5,323 nucleotides of DNA, from positions 1 to 5,323 of the forward strand of contig JBBQXZ010000326.1 in NCBI GenBank assembly GCA_038209145.1, given 5' to 3'. The stretch is from Lunatibacter sp038209145. GTDB taxonomy: Bacteria; Bacteroidota; Bacteroidia; Cytophagales; Cyclobacteriaceae. The notes below the pieces were generated by a model, which had not been told where the DNA came from, did no database searches, and saw only the letters and a list, made by a program, of their open reading frames with translations. Made by a program: the position numbers and the translations under genes. Positions 1 to 5,323 of the stretch are shown piece by piece (position 1 is the stretch's first letter; each line of letters begins with the position of its first letter).

Positions 1-2
1 GC

Positions 3-62
3 CGGGAATTTGCGGCTTCGGTTACCGATTGGGAGCGGAAACGATATTTTGAAATCATTTGA
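3..62 (+). CDS. C-terminal tail of an unidentified upstream gene (5' partial)
   Basis: Frame 3 is open from the left edge to a TGA at 60-62 and reads REFAASVTDWERKRYFEII. The charged and aromatic make-up, with Trp and Tyr among Arg, Lys and Glu residues, looks like a genuine protein C-terminus. The frame stops 55 bases before the start of the oxidoreductase gene on the same strand, so the two could be co-transcribed. Nineteen residues are too few to name a family, and I do not recognise it. The other two plus-strand frames are also open here (frame 1 continues into the oxidoreductase, frame 2 closes at 50-52), so the choice of frame rests on residue composition and spacing only. Confidence 0.4.
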   Translation, partial: REFAASVTDWERKRYFEII

Positions 63-88
63 TACCCACGTTTCCCCAAAAATGGGTA
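63..88. repeat. Small inverted repeat between the two left-hand genes
   Basis: TACCCA at 63-68 is matched by TGGGTA at 83-88 around a 14-base loop. It starts right after the TGA of the putative upstream gene and ends 29 bases before the ATG of the oxidoreductase. No T-run follows on the plus strand, so it is not a normal intrinsic terminator. It might be an intercistronic RNA hairpin or an operator, but six base pairs can occur by chance. Confidence 0.25.
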
Positions 89-117
89 CATTACCACCTT
101 TAAAAACAATTCGCATC

Positions 118-1491
118 ATGAAATCAAATACACCCCGAAGAACCTTTATCAAACAAATGGGAATCCTTACAGCCGGTAGCTTGGCAGTTCCCACCATCAT
201 TCCTGGCTCCGCATTAGGCAAAAACGGGTTTGTAGCTCCTTCTGACAGGATAAATTTGGCATTTATCGGAGCCGGAAATCAAGCCGGAAATGATGTACGG
301 GGCTTTCTGGATGACCCCCGCGTACAGATTACCAGTATATGTGATATAAATAAGGAAGGCCCGGGGTATTGGAATGGCAAAGTGGCGGGCAGAGAATTTA
401 TCATGAAAATGGTGGATGATTACTACAGCGAAAAACATGGTAAGAAATACGGATCTACGAAGGGCTATCTTGATTTTCGGGAGATCGTGGAAGCCAAGAA
501 TATAGATGCCGTAGAAGTCGTGACACCTGATCATTGGCACGCCATACCCGTATTGATGGCAGCCGCAAACAAAAAAGATATCTACTGTCAAAAACCCCTT
601 ACACTTACAATAGGAGAGGGCAGGGCAATGTCTAACGCTGTAAAGAAATATGGTGTAATCTTTCAAACAGGAAGTCAACAGCGATCTGGAAAAGAATTTC
701 GACGTGTATGCGAATTGGTTAGAAATGGCAGGATTGGAGAACTTCAAACTGTGATATGCGGCTTACCGGGCGGAACTCCGGACTTTGGTAAAACAGGCCA
801 TTTGACAGAGACGGTTCCAGTTCCAAAAGATTTTGATTACGACACCTGGCTGGGACCAGCCCCGGAAGCACCATATTCCCCATCAAGAACCCATGTCAAT
901 TACAGGTGGGTGCTCGATTATTCCGGTGGTATGGTGACAGACTGGGGGGGACATCATCCCGACATCGCACAGTGGGGCATGGGGATGGACCATACGGGAC
1001 CTGTAAAAATTCAGAACCCATCATCCGTTTGGTCAGATCATCCCGTATGGAATACGGCAACGGAATTTTACTTTGAATGCTTGTATGAAAACGGCGTCAA
1101 ATTGATCGTTTCCCATGAAGCTGAGCAAGGAGTTACGTTTATTGGTTCAGAGGGCAAAGCTTGGGTTTCCAGAGGCAACTATAAAACAACTCCTGAAAAG
1201 TTGGATGATACGGTCATAGGTGCGCAAGAAATCAATCTGTATAAAAGCGACAATCATTACCGTAATTTCATTGATTGTGTTATTTCCAGAAAGGAGACAA
1301 TAGCACCCTGTGAAGTAGGGCACCGGTCCATTACCATTGCGCATTTGGGAAATATTGCCATGATGTTGAAGCAGGATTTGGACTGGGATCCGGTAAAGGA
1401 ACGCTTTACCAATAACTTTGCCGCCAACCAGTTCCTAAACCGACAGATGCGGGAACCTTGGGGTTCATTGTATAGAAAATACCTCGTATAG
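118..1491 (+). CDS. Tat-exported Gfo/Idh/MocA family NAD(P)-dependent oxidoreductase
   Basis: The 457-residue protein probably oxidises or reduces a sugar or cyclitol outside the cytoplasm; the substrate cannot be read from the sequence. ATG at 118 is preferred because it places a twin-arginine signal at the N-terminus: RRTFIK at 7-12, then a hydrophobic stretch to about residue 34. An in-frame TTG at 10 would put 36 atypical residues before that signal. The Rossmann domain begins near residue 45, with GAGNQAG at 51-57 for the dinucleotide and CDIN at 75-78 ending strand 2. TPDHWHA (136-142) and QKPLT (158-162, with the family Lys159) follow. The C-terminal domain carries DWGGHHPDIAQW (275-286), whose His residues are the likely catalytic partners. 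Gln158 stands where many family members have Glu of the EKP motif. The length is normal for the Tat-type subgroup. No Shine-Dalgarno is visible, as is usual in Bacteroidota. It converges with the SDR gene downstream, and no clear terminator is visible between them. Confidence 0.93.
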   Translation: MKSNTPRRTFIKQMGILTAGSLAVPTIIPGSALGKNGFVAPSDRINLAFIGAGNQAGNDVRGFLDDPRVQITSICDINKEGPGYWNGKVAGREFIMKMVDDYYSEKHGKKYGSTKGYLDFREIVEAKNIDAVEVVTPDHWHAIPVLMAAANKKDIYCQKPLTLTIGEGRAMSNAVKKYGVIFQTGSQQRSGKEFRRVCELVRNGRIGELQTVICGLPGGTPDFGKTGHLTETVPVPKDFDYDTWLGPAPEAPYSPSRTHVNYRWVLDYSGGMVTDWGGHHPDIAQWGMGMDHTGPVKIQNPSSVWSDHPVWNTATEFYFECLYENGVKLIVSHEAEQGVTFIGSEGKAWVSRGNYKTTPEKLDDTVIGAQEINLYKSDNHYRNFIDCVISRKETIAPCEVGHRSITIAHLGNIAMMLKQDLDWDPVKERFTNNFAANQFLNRQMREPWGSLYRKYLV

Positions 1492-1634
1492 GCCAGCATT
1501 CCCAAAGTACGATTATGTCAAAGCCATAGCTTATATCAGGTTGTATTAGGAAATTCCTCAAAATGGTAGAACAAACGTAATGGTTACATGCCTTGGTGTC
1601 TTATCGTGGTTTGTTGGTAGGGGCAAACCCGAAA

Positions 1635-2495
1635 CTAGATCACCTCAAAATAATCTTTTATCCCACACATCTTCAAGCTCAAATCCCACAGTTTTGACGC
1701 ATCCTCCTCATTGGTGGCGTTTTTTGAGGGTGATTTGGGTTGGCACTTATCCCAGAACTTTCCACTGACTTTAAATGCGTCCTTTTCACTTGCCAAAAAA
1801 ATGGAGGTCTCAGCTCCTTTTTGAGGAGAGATCCCTCCCAGTCTTCGTAATTTCCACATGAATGCATGAAAGGAAATTGTATGCTTGATGCCAATGTCAG
1901 TTTTTACAAGTCCTGGCTGAACAGCATAAATTGAAAAGGGCAAATCCCCCTTTCTACGTTCAAATTCCAAAGTAAACAAAACATTGGCCAGCTTAGACTG
2001 GGCATAGGCCCTCAAGCCATGGTAATTGTTTTCCAAGCTGACATCCTCAAAATAAATTTTTCCGTGAAAATGGGAGTCGGAACTGATTGTGATGACCCGG
2101 GGATCTTCGGATTTTACCAGCAGCGGAAGCAGGAGATGGGTCAGTAAGAAGGGGGCCAAATGATTGATCGCCCATTGTCTTTCTATTCCATCTTCTGTTA
2201 TTTCAAAATTGGAGAACCAGCTGCCCGCATTGTTTATCAAAACATCAATTTTTGGGAATTGGGTTTTGAGTTTTGCCGTCAATTCCCGTATGTCAGCCTT
2301 GGAACTCAAATCCGCCACAGCAGCCAAGGCGATAGCTTGTGGAATACCTTTCTTTATTTCTTCAATGGCCTTGTTCGCCTTGTCCAAAGACCTACAAACC
2401 AAGATTACAGTGGCTCCTTTTTCACATAAACTTTTGGCCGTCTCAAAACCTATACCAGTATTGGCACCAGTTACTAAGCATATTTTGTCTTTCAT
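1635..2495 (-). CDS. Short-chain dehydrogenase/reductase, retinol-dehydrogenase-like
   Basis: The 286-residue cytoplasmic enzyme should interconvert an alcohol and a carbonyl using NAD(P)H. All classical SDR landmarks are present: TGANTGIG at 9-16 binds the cofactor, Arg35 after strand 2 (VCRS) suggests NADP(H) preference, Asp62 lies in ADLS, and NNAG is at 88-91. Asn111 lies in NHLAPFLLT, Ser138/139 follows strand 5, Tyr164 and Lys168 form YAQSK, and PG at 194-195 closes the active site. The C-terminal part, with GAETSIFLAS (227-236) and an LWDLS (269-273) helix, resembles the RDH11-14/WW-oxidoreductase-like branch, which names similarity and not a retinoid substrate. There is no signal peptide. 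The ATG at 2493-2495 directly precedes the first beta strand, so the start is secure. It is transcribed alone, with a divergent spacer upstream and a convergent oxidoreductase downstream. No good promoter or ribosome-binding site could be picked out. Its true substrate is unknown. Confidence 0.94.
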   Translation of the reverse strand: MKDKICLVTGANTGIGFETAKSLCEKGATVILVCRSLDKANKAIEEIKKGIPQAIALAAVADLSSKADIRELTAKLKTQFPKIDVLINNAGSWFSNFEITEDGIERQWAINHLAPFLLTHLLLPLLVKSEDPRVITISSDSHFHGKIYFEDVSLENNYHGLRAYAQSKLANVLFTLEFERRKGDLPFSIYAVQPGLVKTDIGIKHTISFHAFMWKLRRLGGISPQKGAETSIFLASEKDAFKVSGKFWDKCQPKSPSKNATNEEDASKLWDLSLKMCGIKDYFEVI

Positions 2496-2616
2496 ATCGA
2501 AAATAGTTATGGCATTAATTAAATTTGCCTTAGAAAACCTGTTAATACATCATCTCAATGTAAAACAAAGGATGTAAAATTACTAATAACCTGAATTCCA
2601 TTTTTACTTACCTAAC

Positions 2617-2663
2617 AGCCCTACAGGGGCTAAACAATAATAACCACGGGCGCCAACCCGTGG
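2617..2663. repeat. REP-like element: two adjacent short hairpins
   Basis: AGCCC (2617-2621) pairs with GGGCT (2627-2631), and CCACGGG (2644-2650) pairs perfectly with CCCGTGG (2657-2663) over a 6-base loop. Two GC-rich hairpins joined by an A-rich linker resemble the REP elements scattered through many Bacteroidota genomes, some of which are mobilised by RAYT (REP-associated tyrosine transposase) proteins. No transposase lies in the window. The resemblance is from memory of such repeats, and copy number cannot be judged from one window. Neither hairpin is followed by a T-run, so termination is unlikely. Confidence 0.5.
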
Positions 2664-2684
2664 AAAGTGAATGAAAACCGCTTT

Positions 2685-2730
2685 ATTTTGTCATCATTGT
2701 TGCCTTTTCCAGCAACAATGATGACAAAAT
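2685..2730. repeat. Perfect 19-bp inverted repeat with 8-base loop
   Basis: The arm ATTTTGTCATCATTGTTGC at 2685-2703 is exactly complementary to 2712-2730, with loop CTTTTCCA. A perfect 19-bp stem is far beyond chance for this length. There is no T-run after either arm beyond the stem itself, so it is not a typical intrinsic terminator. It starts 21 bases after the REP-like element and may belong with it. Alternatives are a collapsed miniature transposable element, a dyad protein-binding site, or a stabilising or processing hairpin in an RNA. Confidence 0.8.
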
Positions 2731-2909
2731 CCAACGAATTCTCTTTCCTTGATAGTTTGCCGAATATAGCCGAACTCAGAATAATAAATAGGCTAATGAA
2801 AATATTTTAAAAATAAGAGAAAAATTTTATTACAAATCTTTGGAAAATAAAAATTATATCCTTAGATTTATTTCAATAAGTGAGAGATAAAAGGCCAAAA
2901 GTAGAATTT

Positions 2910-2956
2910 TGGACTAAGGTTGAAAATCTTAAGATGAAAGTATGAATGGACTAAGG
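2910..2956. repeat. Direct repeat of a 10-mer
   Basis: TGGACTAAGG occurs at 2910-2919 and again at 2947-2956, a 37-base period. A related CCTAAGG lies at 3045-3051. Two copies are too few to call iterons or an operator array; a chance repeat or small duplication is possible. Confidence 0.3.
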
Positions 2957-2967
2957 CTTTTGGGTCT

Positions 2968-2975
2968 TATGTTTG
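2968..2975 (+). promoter_or_regulatory. Possible Bacteroidota -7 promoter element
   Basis: TATGTTTG matches the Bacteroidota -7 consensus TAnnTTTG at every fixed base. It lies about 80 bases before the riboswitch-like stretch and about 160 before the plus-strand terminator, so it could start a transcript of roughly 200 nt. There is no TTG at the expected -33 spacing, which makes the call weak. Confidence 0.25.
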
Positions 2976-3050
2976 AAACGGTTAACCGCAAAAATACTGA
3001 ATTCAAACTATCCAATTGAAAAATTGAGAAATGTAAGTTTATCAACCTAA

Positions 3051-3135
3051 GGTTAGGAATCCGGGAAACTGGGTAAAGAGTCACAATAACTGTATCTTAT
3101 CATGATTTGAATACCACGGTCTTCAGATGGTGAAG
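3051..3135 (+). promoter_or_regulatory. Possible degenerate cobalamin-riboswitch-like RNA
   Basis: Three blocks follow one another in the order and rough spacing of the cobalamin riboswitch core. GGAATCCGGGAAACTGGG (3056-3073) recalls the GGGAA...GGTGAAA...CC element. GAGTCACAATAACTGTA (3078-3094) recalls the CCCGCAACTGT element. CCACGGTCTTCAGATGG (3114-3130) followed by TGAAG recalls the CCACTG...CGGGAAGG hairpin. Several highly conserved bases differ, and the B12 box (AGYCAGGAGACCTGCC-like) is not found before the terminator at 3133. No btuB or cobalamin gene follows on this strand. It is either a decayed aptamer, a divergent relative, or a coincidental match made by eye. Confidence 0.3.
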
Positions 3136-3175
3136 CGGGAAAAACTCCAAGAGTTTCTTCCCGCTTTTGTTTTTT
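3133..3175 (+). terminator. Strong intrinsic terminator, plus strand
   Basis: The arm 3133-3147 (AAGCGGGAAAAACTC) pairs with 3151-3166 around a CAA loop, giving 15 base pairs with a single bulged C at 3157. A TTTTGTTTTTT tract runs from 3165 to 3175. On the minus strand no T-run follows the stem, so the terminator works for plus-strand transcription. No protein gene lies on that strand between 1492 and here, so it must end an RNA from within the spacer or be left over from a lost gene. Its left arm begins inside the riboswitch-like stretch. Confidence 0.8.
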
Positions 3176-3199
3176 AATTGAGTTTAGTGCAATCAGCTC

Positions 3200-3334
3200 T
3201 TACAAATGCCCAAAACGGTTGTAATTGTAGAGAAATTTTCCCCCAGATTCAATAGCTGACAAGATCAGCCTCCTGCCCAAATCCAAAATATGATCCCCTG
3301 AATCAATGAATACCGTGCTGACAGATTTTTTAAG
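3200..3334 (-). pseudogene. 44-codon open frame lacking a start codon, possible gene relic
   Basis: Reading the minus strand from 3334 to the TAA at 3200-3202 gives 44 uninterrupted codons, containing VFIDSGDHILDLGRRL and ending SGGKFLYNYNRFGHL. The residue mix looks protein-like, but there is no ATG, and an in-frame TAA lies immediately upstream at 3335-3337, inside a tandem duplication. I recognise no family. It may be the 3' end of a decayed gene or a chance open frame; confidence is low. Confidence 0.15.
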
Positions 3335-3354
3335 TTAGGTGTGATTAGGTGTGG
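3335..3354. repeat. Tandem duplication of a 10-mer
   Basis: TTAGGTGTGA (3335-3344) is followed at once by TTAGGTGTGG (3345-3354), two copies differing in the last base. It abuts the start-less open frame on its left. It looks like a replication-slippage duplication; two copies are too few for a functional array. Confidence 0.55.
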
Positions 3355-3461
3355 GTTCTTGCCACAACAAAGCATTAAAATCAATCAGTAAATTGCCTTT
3401 TGATTCTGCGCTTTAAAAATTTATTCTAATTCAATTATATCAAAGTCTTCTACCATAAATG

Positions 3462-3491
3462 AAAAAAATGGCCGAAAAGGCAACCGGCCAT
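3462..3491 (-). terminator. Intrinsic terminator of the cytochrome gene
   Basis: On the minus strand ATGGCCG (from 3491 down to 3485) pairs with CGGCCAT (3474 down to 3468) around a 10-base loop, and a run of T follows (3467 to 3462). It lies about 53 bases past the stop of the cytochrome protein gene, the expected place for its transcript end. The plus strand lacks a following T-run, so it acts in one direction. Confidence 0.8.
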
Positions 3492-3543
3492 GGGTCGTCC
3501 TTTTCAGCCATCATGAGACTTTATGCTACCTATAAGGACAGAA

Positions 3544-5323
3544 TCACCTGGCGTAAAGCTTGAGGTTCCGCATGGTCCAAGGGTTGTCATCTTTCTCCGC
3601 AGCATAGACCCGAATATACCTGGCTGAAACCTGATCCTTCCAATGCAGGGAATTTAGTCCTTTTTCTCCTGAACCTTCAGCTACCTGCGACCAGGTATTC
3701 CCGTCTGGAGATACCGATACGGCATAGTTGCGGGGAAACTGCTCCTCATTGGCCTCAAATTGAATTTCGGTAAAGTTTGCCGCTTTGGGAAGCTCTATCT
3801 GGAACCACATGCCGGGTTCCTGTGGTGTTTCTGTTTTCCACCCTTTGTAGGTAAAGGCATAGGAAGGATCCCGCGTAGATCCTACGCCCTGAAGGGCAGT
3901 GCTACTGGCGGTGACTTTCCAGTTATCCTGGGGAAAGAGTGCTTTGGGAATTTCGCCTATCAATTCATCGTAGGAATACGTGGACGTCCGATTCTCCTTT
4001 ATCTTCCTTACCTCTGCGACATAGTCGGTATGTACAAAGCTTCCCTTGTTGCCAAAATCATTTCGTATATAGGAAATGACGGCAGCTATCCACGCATCAT
4101 CGTTGGTATCCATGGCGATCATGATTCCTTCGTATTCTTTACCTTCTATGGCCCCGGTAAGTCCGTGTAAAAGGGTCTTAACGGCATATTCCGGATGTCC
4201 CTGGATGCGGGGAGAACCCGAAAATCCCGGTGCAAGAAGCTCTCCTCCAGCTGGACCTGTTGGAGTTCCCAACCCCTTTACACCATGACAGGTAGCACAA
4301 TAGCCATCAAAAATACTTTTCCCCTTGTCGAAAAGCTCCCGCTCAACGGGGGAATATTGTGTTGCTGCCAATAATTTGGAAGCCTCCATCTTTTCTATAA
4401 GCTGGGTACTTACAAGTTGAACTCCCGTATTTGTATTTTGTGCCAGGCTGGTTTTCAATAGCGTATCCCAGCCATCAATTTTTAAAAAAGAGGCACTTTG
4501 GATTGCCTGGATGGCAACACCGGGGTCTGTATCTTTTGTCAGGCTTATATAATCTGCTTCCAGTCCTTTTTGCCCGTATTTGTAAAGCGTCTCGCTGACC
4601 CGGATTGCCTGAATACGGATCAGGGGGTTAGGGTCTTGCATCAGTTTTCTGACTACGCCAATTTCTAAAACCCCCAGCCCTTCCAGTGTCCAAAGGGCAT
4701 GGATTCTGGTGAGTTCGTTGTCAGAGCCCTCTACCAGTTTTTCCAGCTCCTTTGCCACGGATTTGTCCTGGTTTAAGATTATTGTCTGTTGGGCCATATC
4801 CCGCCACCATCCATTGGGGTGGGAGAGGTGCCCGAGCAGTTGGGCAGAGGTTTCTTCGTACATCCGGGGCTTCGTTTTGCTTCGCTCCATACCCTCATAG
4901 GTCACCCGCCATATGCGTCCGTTTTCGATGATGTCATCCATCTGGTATTGGAGAAGTTTTGTCCGCAGGTAGCTGCCTTCCTGCGTCCAGTTTCCTTCCT
5001 GAATAATGCCCCGGTACATGTCCACGATGTACATGGTGCCGTCAGGTGCGGTGGCTATATCCACGGGACGGAAGAGAGGGTCGGTTGATTGGATAAATTC
5101 CGATTTAGAATCCATATATTCATTTTGGATATACGTTAGTCCGTCCTTTTTGTCGGATCGCACTTGGCGGATGATTCTTCCAACAGGTTCGCCGTAAAAG
5201 TACTGGTTGACCAGTTCCTTGGGCAGCCGGTCACCCCGGAAGACATCGTTTCCGGCGGCTCCGGTTACGTTGTTGAGGGAGCCGTCAGGTTTGGCTTCCC
5301 GCATGCCAGGTTCAAAATCGGCC
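3544..5323 (-). CDS. Multidomain c-type cytochrome: propeller end, HEAT-like repeats, cytochrome c, discoidin (5' partial)
   Basis: The gene runs off the right edge. The frame stays open through ADFEPG before the Met at 5304, so that Met is probably internal, and residue numbers here count from it. Residues 1-135 are the end of a PVC-type membrane-bound dehydrogenase/NHL-like propeller domain, with LFRPVDIATAPDGTMYIVDM (77-96) followed by YRGIIQ as a hallmark. HEAT-like helical repeats span about 150-310 (HPNGWWRD, ALWTLEGLG, DPNPLIRIQAI). A class I cytochrome c domain occupies about 320-420: CATCH at 336-340 binds haem covalently, and Met395 or Met398 is the likely axial ligand before the AAVISYIRNDFGN helix. 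Residues 460-586 form an F5/8 type C (discoidin) domain, which often binds carbohydrate or cell surfaces. Haem attachment implies a periplasmic or outer-surface location; the signal peptide must lie beyond the window. Full-length relatives are usually much longer, around 900-1,200 residues. The role is probably electron transfer in oxidation of a sugar-like substrate, which is inferred. Confidence 0.92.
   Translation of the reverse strand, partial: ADFEPGMREAKPDGSLNNVTGAAGNDVFRGDRLPKELVNQYFYGEPVGRIIRQVRSDKKDGLTYIQNEYMDSKSEFIQSTDPLFRPVDIATAPDGTMYIVDMYRGIIQEGNWTQEGSYLRTKLLQYQMDDIIENGRIWRVTYEGMERSKTKPRMYEETSAQLLGHLSHPNGWWRDMAQQTIILNQDKSVAKELEKLVEGSDNELTRIHALWTLEGLGVLEIGVVRKLMQDPNPLIRIQAIRVSETLYKYGQKGLEADYISLTKDTDPGVAIQAIQSASFLKIDGWDTLLKTSLAQNTNTGVQLVSTQLIEKMEASKLLAATQYSPVERELFDKGKSIFDGYCATCHGVKGLGTPTGPAGGELLAPGFSGSPRIQGHPEYAVKTLLHGLTGAIEGKEYEGIMIAMDTNDDAWIAAVISYIRNDFGNKGSFVHTDYVAEVRKIKENRTSTYSYDELIGEIPKALFPQDNWKVTASSTALQGVGSTRDPSYAFTYKGWKTETPQEPGMWFQIELPKAANFTEIQFEANEEQFPRNYAVSVSPDGNTWSQVAEGSGEKGLNSLHWKDQVSARYIRVYAAEKDDNPWTMRNLKLYAR

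Larger units (their letters stand above)
2496..3543. other. Long spacer without an intact protein gene
   Basis: These 1,048 bases separate the starts of the SDR from the end of the cytochrome gene. No frame has convincing length together with a start codon. The part from about 2760 to 3050 is notably AT-rich. The spacer holds a REP-like hairpin pair, a perfect 19-bp inverted repeat, a riboswitch-like stretch, a plus-strand terminator, a 44-codon open frame without a start, a tandem 10-mer, and the minus-strand terminator of the cytochrome gene; these are listed separately. The mix of structured elements and possible gene debris suggests a site that has lost genes or gained small repeats. Confidence 0.7.

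Noticed and set aside
10..117. In-frame TTG at 10 as an earlier start for the oxidoreductase
   Set aside because: It would bury the twin-arginine signal 36 residues inside the protein and overlap the apparent end of the upstream gene; ATG at 118 fits the Tat signal.
118..1491. GH109 alpha-N-acetylgalactosaminidase assignment
   Set aside because: GH109 enzymes share the fold and Tat signal, but the motif near the active site here (GGHHPDIAQW) does not look like the one I associate with GH109, so only the broad family is named.
1548..1558. AGGAAATTCCT palindrome between the convergent genes as a terminator
   Set aside because: It leaves almost no loop and has no following T-run on either strand.
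2511..2529. GGCA...TGCC dyad just upstream of the SDR start as an operator
   Set aside because: Only four outer base pairs match and the AT-rich interior does not pair, so chance is likely.
2160..2577. Plus-strand open frames across the SDR gene, and those across the cytochrome gene
   Set aside because: They are antisense to well-supported genes and their translations show no recognisable domains.
3335..3354. Tandem 10-mers as CRISPR or iteron array
   Set aside because: Only two adjacent copies with no spacers; slippage is the simpler explanation.
5302..5304. ATG at 5304 as the true start of the cytochrome gene
   Set aside because: The frame continues open to the window edge, no signal peptide follows this Met, and the first residues already lie inside the propeller domain.

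Overview
The window looks like a chromosomal segment from a Bacteroidota bacterium, possibly a marine or Cyclobacteriaceae-like lineage. The evidence is moderate GC in genes with AT-rich spacers, no clear Shine-Dalgarno sequences before the starts, a Tat-exported Gfo/Idh/MocA oxidoreductase, and a large propeller/HEAT/cytochrome c/discoidin protein of a kind common in Bacteroidota and PVC bacteria. The lineage is inferred from gene content, not from a marker gene.

Layout: (1) Positions 3-62 hold what looks like the last 19 codons of a plus-strand gene entering from the left. (2) A complete plus-strand gene at 118-1491 encodes a Tat-signal Gfo/Idh/MocA oxidoreductase. (3) A complete minus-strand gene at 1635-2495 encodes a retinol-dehydrogenase-like SDR, convergent with the first across 143 bases. 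(4) A spacer of about 1 kb (2496-3543) has no convincing intact gene but is rich in structure: a REP-like pair of hairpins, a perfect 19-bp inverted repeat, a stretch resembling parts of a cobalamin riboswitch, a strong plus-strand terminator, a short open frame that may be a gene relic, a 10-bp tandem repeat, and the terminator of the next gene. (5) A minus-strand gene at 3544-5323, cut by the right edge, encodes the C-terminal part of a multidomain c-type cytochrome protein.

The oxidoreductase and the cytochrome protein are both probably extracytoplasmic and belong to families that often appear in loci for oxidative breakdown of sugars or glycosides. A shared pathway is plausible but not shown: they lie on opposite strands, separated by the SDR and the long spacer. 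The SDR looks like an unrelated cytoplasmic enzyme.

The least ordinary part is the spacer. A plus-strand intrinsic terminator at 3133-3175 has no protein gene before it, and just upstream three blocks in the right order recall the cobalamin riboswitch core, yet the B12 box and any regulated gene are absent. This could be a decayed or orphan riboswitch, or an unrelated small RNA. No complete new system is evident.
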